64,000 bases of DNA from Branchiostoma floridae (lineage: Eukaryota > Chordata > Leptocardii > Amphioxiformes > Branchiostomatidae). Location of the stretch: the NCBI RefSeq assembly GCF_000003815.2, contig NW_023365730.1, positions 262,599 to 326,598 of the forward strand, read 5' to 3'. Shown piece after piece: positions 60,345 to 64,000 of this stretch (the stretch's first letter is position 1; the number at the start of each line of letters is the position of its first letter). Below the pieces are notes generated by a model that was not told the DNA's origin, did not search any database, and saw only the letters and a list, made by a program, of their open reading frames with translations. The translations under genes were made by a program, and so were the position numbers.

Positions 60345-60565
60345 CCCCTGTCACATTTGGCGAAAATCGATCGGACGACGATTCTGCGGCAATCGCCCGA
60401 GCCTCGCTTATGATTATAACTTTATTGCACAACGATTCCCAAAGGAGCAAAGTATGGCTTATATCTGACAGGGAATGTTTTCAGATGAAAAATACGCGCA
60501 ACCCTCTCTCGATCTTAAATATGGCCGATCTTCCATCGATACGCCCGAAAATCGTGAAGGGGGTA
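60345..60565. repeat. dispersed element, copy 2 (first copy at 39125-39345)
   Basis: The same ordered blocks as copy 1: TACCCCTGTCACATTTGGCG, ATCGATCGGACGACGATTC, AACTTTATTGCACAACGATT and ATGGCCGATCTTCCATCGAT. Copy 2 has an extra CTGCGGCAATCGCC segment. Confidence 0.8.
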
Positions 60566-60944
60566 TTACCAGACTCCGGACTGGCAGAATAGAAACAGGG
60601 GACTTTGGCCACGTTAGGGATAAAAGCCTAGTAAGAGGATGAACTGAACTGAACTGAAGAGTTAATTGGCCTATGAGTGAACTGACCGGCCGGCGGGTAG
60701 CTGAATAGACTGCATAAGACTGAAATCCCATGGCAACTTATATTTGCCAAAATTCTTCTCTTTTTCATCCAGCTGACACGTCTGCATGGAGCCAACTACA
60801 AATTTTGGCTGTTTCCAAAAAATGAAATAAAGAACGTCAATCATACTATAAATCGTACAAAGCAACTTCAGAATAACAGATATACGCCGTAGATTGCAAA
60901 ATCATATATCGGAAAAGATATACTAATGTCATAGAATATTTCAA

Positions 60945-61545
60945 GGTCAAGTGAAAGAACAAAAATTAAGTGTTCTGTTATATGGTCAAAATTAAGTGTT
61001 CTGTTATATGGTCAACCTTCCTAACCATTTAGATTTCATACTGAAAGGAACATTTTTGGTCAAACGTTTCTATTGCACGCTTGCTGCAGTTGGTTCCTCC
61101 AGGATATCATCTATATAGTCAAATCAACATGGCCTAATGACATGGACTATTCCATGATCAAAAAGGTTGTGAAAGAACAAACATGAAGAATACATGGTTC
61201 GAAATTTCTGACCACTTACATTTCCTGATGAAAGCAACTTATTTTATTGCACGCTCTCATCTCAATCTCTTGTTTGGTATACTACATTCTGTGCTCATTC
61301 ATATGTTCAAACTTCCTGACCACTTAGATTTCATAATGAATACAAACCTTCTTGCTAAAACATTTCTATGGCACGCTCGCCTGAGTTGGTTTCCCCAGGA
61401 TGCCGTCCATATAGAGGTCAAAGAGGATGTCAAAGAACAAAAATGAAGAATACATCGGTCGATATATATACTATATCATTAGTGTTCAACCTTTCTGAGC
61501 ACTTAGATTTCATAATGAAGGCACTTTATTTTATTCCACGCTTGC
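60945..61545. repeat. irregular ~110-190-bp tandem repeat
   Basis: TTAGATTTCATA-type anchors near 61031, 61326 and 61505 (decayed at 61218), with AAAGAACAAA.ATGAAGAATAC and TATTGCACGCT blocks, show three to four diverged units. The plus-strand frames within are broken or repeat-driven. Confidence 0.65.
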
Positions 61546-61561
61546 ATCAGTTTTTTTTTGC

Positions 61562-61584
61562 CGGGGCGCCGAAGGCGCCCGGCT
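61562..61584. repeat. GC-rich perfect palindrome
   Basis: GGGCGCC-GAA-GGCGCCC with flanking CCG/CGG forms a 10-bp-arm hairpin in an AT-rich setting directly after a T9 run. The T-run and palindrome may be the end of a retroelement. Confidence 0.6.
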
Positions 61585-61632
61585 TTGTGCCCGGTTTAAT
61601 GGTTCGTCCTTGGATGGGTCTGCTATGGTCGC

Positions 61633-61750
61633 AAAATGTACCGTGCGTTTTTACGACAATTCTCAGCCCTTCTCAGCCCTTCAAATAAACGCAATGTACC
61701 GTGCGTTTTTACGACAATTCTCAGCCCTTCTTAGCCCTTCAAATAAACGT
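61633..61750. repeat. two-copy ~58-bp tandem repeat with AATAAA
   Basis: AATGTACCGTGCGTTTTTAC starts copies at about 61636 and 61694; both end TTCAAATAAACG. Each contains TCTCAGCCCTTCT.AGCCC. Confidence 0.85.
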
Positions 61751-61921
61751 TGTAAGAATACTGTTTATCCATGACCTCTACTCGTACAGAAAACATTGCA
61801 GCGCTCATTAGCAAAGTCTAGGAAAGGAAAATGTTTCTTGATTTGCAGTAAAACACTGGTCATGTAACATTTGAGGAGTTGTCGTTAAATCGCACGGTTC
61901 ATTTTGCGATAGCGTTGACGG

Positions 61922-62146
61922 GTCCGGGTATTTAGCGGAATAACCCGGAATAACCCGGAATAACCCGGAATAACCTTAATAAAGGATGAAAGCTACCGAA
62001 ATACAGTGTGCTTTGATAAGTTAAGATCGCAGAATGCAATATTTTGGCATAAAATAATGTATATATGGCCATGGGAACAAGAAATATTACGGTTATTCCG
62101 GGTTATTCCGGGTCATTTCGGGTTATTCCGGTAAATACCCTCACGG
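61922..62146. mobile_element. MITE with subterminal AATAACCCGG arrays and 10-bp TSD
   Basis: GCGTTGACGG flanks the element on both sides (61912-61921 and 62147-62156). Inside, GGGTATTTAGCGG and, inverted, CCGGTAAATACCC are terminal repeats, and each is followed by three to four copies of GGAATAACCC. The 9-10-bp duplication suggests a Mutator-like element rather than Harbinger, hAT or mariner. Confidence 0.75.
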
Positions 62147-62174
62147 GCGTTGACGGTGCGGAGGAGGTGAGATT

Positions 62175-62700
62175 TTTATCGTACAGAAATTGGTACAGTT
62201 TGTAAAGTTATCTTTCTGGAATTCGGATGTATTAAAATATAACATTACATTCTAAGGCGTAGTGTCATGTGAGTAAAATGAGCACGACATTTGACGAAAG
62301 ATTTTGTGGAGGGTATACAGTCAAGTTTATTGTGCAACGATTGGAACAGTTTACGTGCGGGTGGGAGGGGGGCGTGCGTCTATATATGCAGCTGCAGGAG
62401 GTCCTGCAGGACATTTTCGATCGTAAGAGTAACGTACAATTTGAAAAGATAGTGATCATGAATTCGGACACATTGAAACATATTTCCAAGGAACGGTATA
62501 TAGTTTTTTTAGTAAAACCAGTGTGTGGGGATTGACGAGAATTTAGATAGTTTAATGGTGCACTGTGCTTGAGCCGATGCGAGGCATTATGCAGGGCATT
62601 TTTGATTGTAAAAATATCGTACAAGTTGAAAAGATGGATCGGATTCTAATACATTAAAACATACATTTCCAAAGAATAGTAGAAAACAACGGATTGTAGC
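62175..62700. repeat. three diverged ~150-200-bp direct repeats
   Basis: ATTTTCGATCGTAAGAGTAA with GAATTCGGACACATTGAAAC (62411-62480) recurs in altered form at 62597-62680 and more weakly at 62172-62250. An 88-codon plus-strand frame (62269-62535) spans the middle copy. It is broken in the other copies, so I do not call it a gene. Confidence 0.5.
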
Positions 62701-63049
62701 TAACTGTTAAACAATCAGCAAAGCAGTTGGCAAGATGTCACACCTGAACTTTTGTAGATTTTTGCTTTTTGTTGGTACTAGTAAGATGTTATGTGATCAA
62801 GACAATATTTTCTTTCTGTTTCAGTGACGCCTTAGACTGTTCTCTGCTATATATACAAGTGACACAGTAATATACAGAAACTTACAGCTAGCAAAAGTCT
62901 GTACTCAATAAGATTTTACACAGTACACATTTATACTTCTTCTGCTGAAATCTACGCATTACATTTTGCATCCAACCAAAGAGGTTTGAAAGAGAGTCCT
63001 TGATCCAACCAAATTAGACCTTGAGACCTATTAACAGATCATTGATCAC

Positions 63050-63355
63050 TGTGCATTTTGCACATACCAGACTCAATCGTGCCACTGAGCACTGCATTTT
63101 GCACACACCAGACCAATTGTGCCACTGAGCACTGTGCATTTTGCACACACCAGACCTATCGTGCCATTGAGCACTGTGCATTTTGCACACACCAGACCTA
63201 TCGTGCCATTGAGCACTGTGCATTTTGCACACACCAGACCAATCGTGCCATTGAGCACTGTGCATTTTGCACACACCAGACCAATCGTGCCATTGAGCAC
63301 TGTGCATTTTGCACACACCAGACTCAATCGTGCCACTGAGCACTGTGCATTGTGC
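63050..63355. repeat. 42-bp minisatellite, about seven copies
   Basis: GTGCATTTTGCACACACCAG and TCGTGCCATTGAGCACT alternate with an exact 42-bp period, nearly identical between copies. Because 42 is a multiple of three, several frames on both strands stay open with 14-residue periodic peptides. It ends about 40 bp before the protease ORF's start codon. Confidence 0.96.
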
Positions 63356-63392
63356 AAATAAAGTCAAGCAAAGAACACATATATTGTGAACA

Positions 63393-64000
63393 ATGTGTGA
63401 ATCTATTTTATCGGGAAAATACCACCAAGGTGACATCATTTTCAGTGGAGATAATAGAGGCAAACAATGCACTGCAAATGCTTTAATGGCAGTTGTTAAC
63501 CACAGTACTTGCAGACAAGCAATTACCTGGACAAGTACAGACCTTGATGGTGTACTTTTTCAAGGAGATGCACTATACACCTACATAAAACCATCACTAA
63601 GATCTGGTGTGGAGTTCCTCTCCGTTGATGATATTCCAGACTATTTGCAACTTTACAACAATACTGTACGTGTATCAATAAAAGAGTCTTACACTGGAGA
63701 CATATTTGCCACAGAAGCAGTCTATCCTTATTACACCTTAAAGAAAGCCCTAGAAGCAGCATTTGCTGAATCCAACACTTGTCTTTTCATAACAGCACAT
63801 GGAATAACTGGTTCAACAGTAGCATTGTTGCACGCTGATAACAAGTATTTTGTTTATGACTCACATGCCAGAAGTCCCATAACAGCATTGCCAGATAGCC
63901 ATGGCACTTCTACTTTAAGCATGCACAGTTCAAACAGCAATCTAGTTTCATTCTTGCAACAACTTAACTGGAACACAACATGCAATTTTGAGGTGTCCCA
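63393..64000 (+). CDS. cysteine-protease-like (C76/herpes-tegument-type) domain protein of a large mobile element, N-terminal part
   Basis: ATG 63393 is preceded in frame by TGA two codons upstream, so it is the only possible start in this exon. The frame is open for 202 codons to the window edge. Residues 8-31 read GKYHQGD, then GDNRGKQCTANALM with candidate catalytic Cys26. Next come WTSTDLDGVLFQGDALY (46-62), SVDDIP near residue 77, a LFITAHG strand and FVYDSHARSP (Asp156-x-His158). A QC...DxH arrangement is that of the viral tegument deubiquitinase-like fold (peptidase C76), which also occurs in long ORFs of animal selfish elements, notably Helitron-like ones. The rest of the protein, perhaps with helicase or other replication domains, would lie to the right. 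The element assignment is inference; the domain call is by motif memory. Confidence 0.72.
   Translation, partial: MCESILSGKYHQGDIIFSGDNRGKQCTANALMAVVNHSTCRQAITWTSTDLDGVLFQGDALYTYIKPSLRSGVEFLSVDDIPDYLQLYNNTVRVSIKESYTGDIFATEAVYPYYTLKKALEAAFAESNTCLFITAHGITGSTVALLHADNKYFVYDSHARSPITALPDSHGTSTLSMHSSNSNLVSFLQQLNWNTTCNFEVS

Noticed and set aside
62269-62535. 88-codon plus-strand frame, initially promising
   Set aside because: The same sequence recurs in broken form just downstream, fitting a diverged non-coding repeat.
63014-63472. 152-codon minus-strand and several plus-strand Cys-rich repeat frames
   Set aside because: All follow from the exact 42-bp period; the peptides have no independent support.

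Overview
This window looks like animal (metazoan) nuclear DNA with very few genes. The base composition, the 100-N scaffold gap, the density of unrelated minisatellite arrays and the mix of MITEs, non-LTR retrotransposon tails and a tRNA-derived SINE fit a marine deuterostome. A lancelet (Branchiostoma) is my best guess, but this is inference, because no ribosomal, mitochondrial or well-known single-copy gene is present. There is no bacterial-style operon anywhere, and most ATG-to-stop frames are by-products of tandem repeats.

Three coding segments stand out. (1) On the minus strand, bases 1301-1 hold an open frame of 433 codons that runs off the left edge. It has two in-frame protein minisatellites (28 and 15 residues) followed by the start of an SGNH/GDSL-type esterase domain, the kind found in ORF1 of some non-LTR retrotransposons and in domesticated relatives. 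(2) On the minus strand, 24176-23981 is a clean exon for an insulin/relaxin-family peptide: splice acceptor, ATG, signal peptide, a B chain with correct Cys spacing and an RxxxR relaxin-type signature, then a phase-1 GTAAGG donor. The A-chain exon was not found. (3) On the plus strand, 63393 to the right edge starts a cysteine-protease-like protein (herpes-tegument/C76-like fold, Cys plus Asp-x-His) of the type carried by large selfish elements such as Helitrons.

Layout. 0-1.5 kb: SGNH ORF. 1.5-9 kb: mostly featureless sequence, one MITE and a decayed LINE tail, then the N gap. 9-15 kb: foldback element, an ~85-bp array, a CT microsatellite and a 110-150-bp satellite. 15-20 kb: ~170-bp, ~400-bp and ~185-bp arrays with Harbinger-type and hAT-type non-autonomous elements. 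20-27 kb: foldback elements and the insulin/relaxin exon, embedded in a minisatellite that appears to be made from that exon's own acceptor-ATG end. 27-31 kb: CRE-rich spot, hairpin element, LINE tail and a cluster of Harbinger-type MITEs, one with its end amplified at a 168-bp period. 31-35 kb: three arrays of ~138, ~390 and ~240 bp. 36-40 kb: nearly empty. 40.5-45.3 kb: an 11-unit ~370-bp satellite with a strikingly conserved exon-like core. 46-53.3 kb: ~182-bp and ~170-bp arrays. 53.7 kb: SINE. 54-60 kb: CRE-containing repeats, GC-rich patch and more MITEs. 60-63.4 kb: dispersed repeats, an element with a 10-bp target duplication and a 42-bp minisatellite leading into the protease ORF.

The coding segments show no sign of acting in one pathway. 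The common theme is genome turnover: tandem duplication copying pieces of exons and transposon ends.
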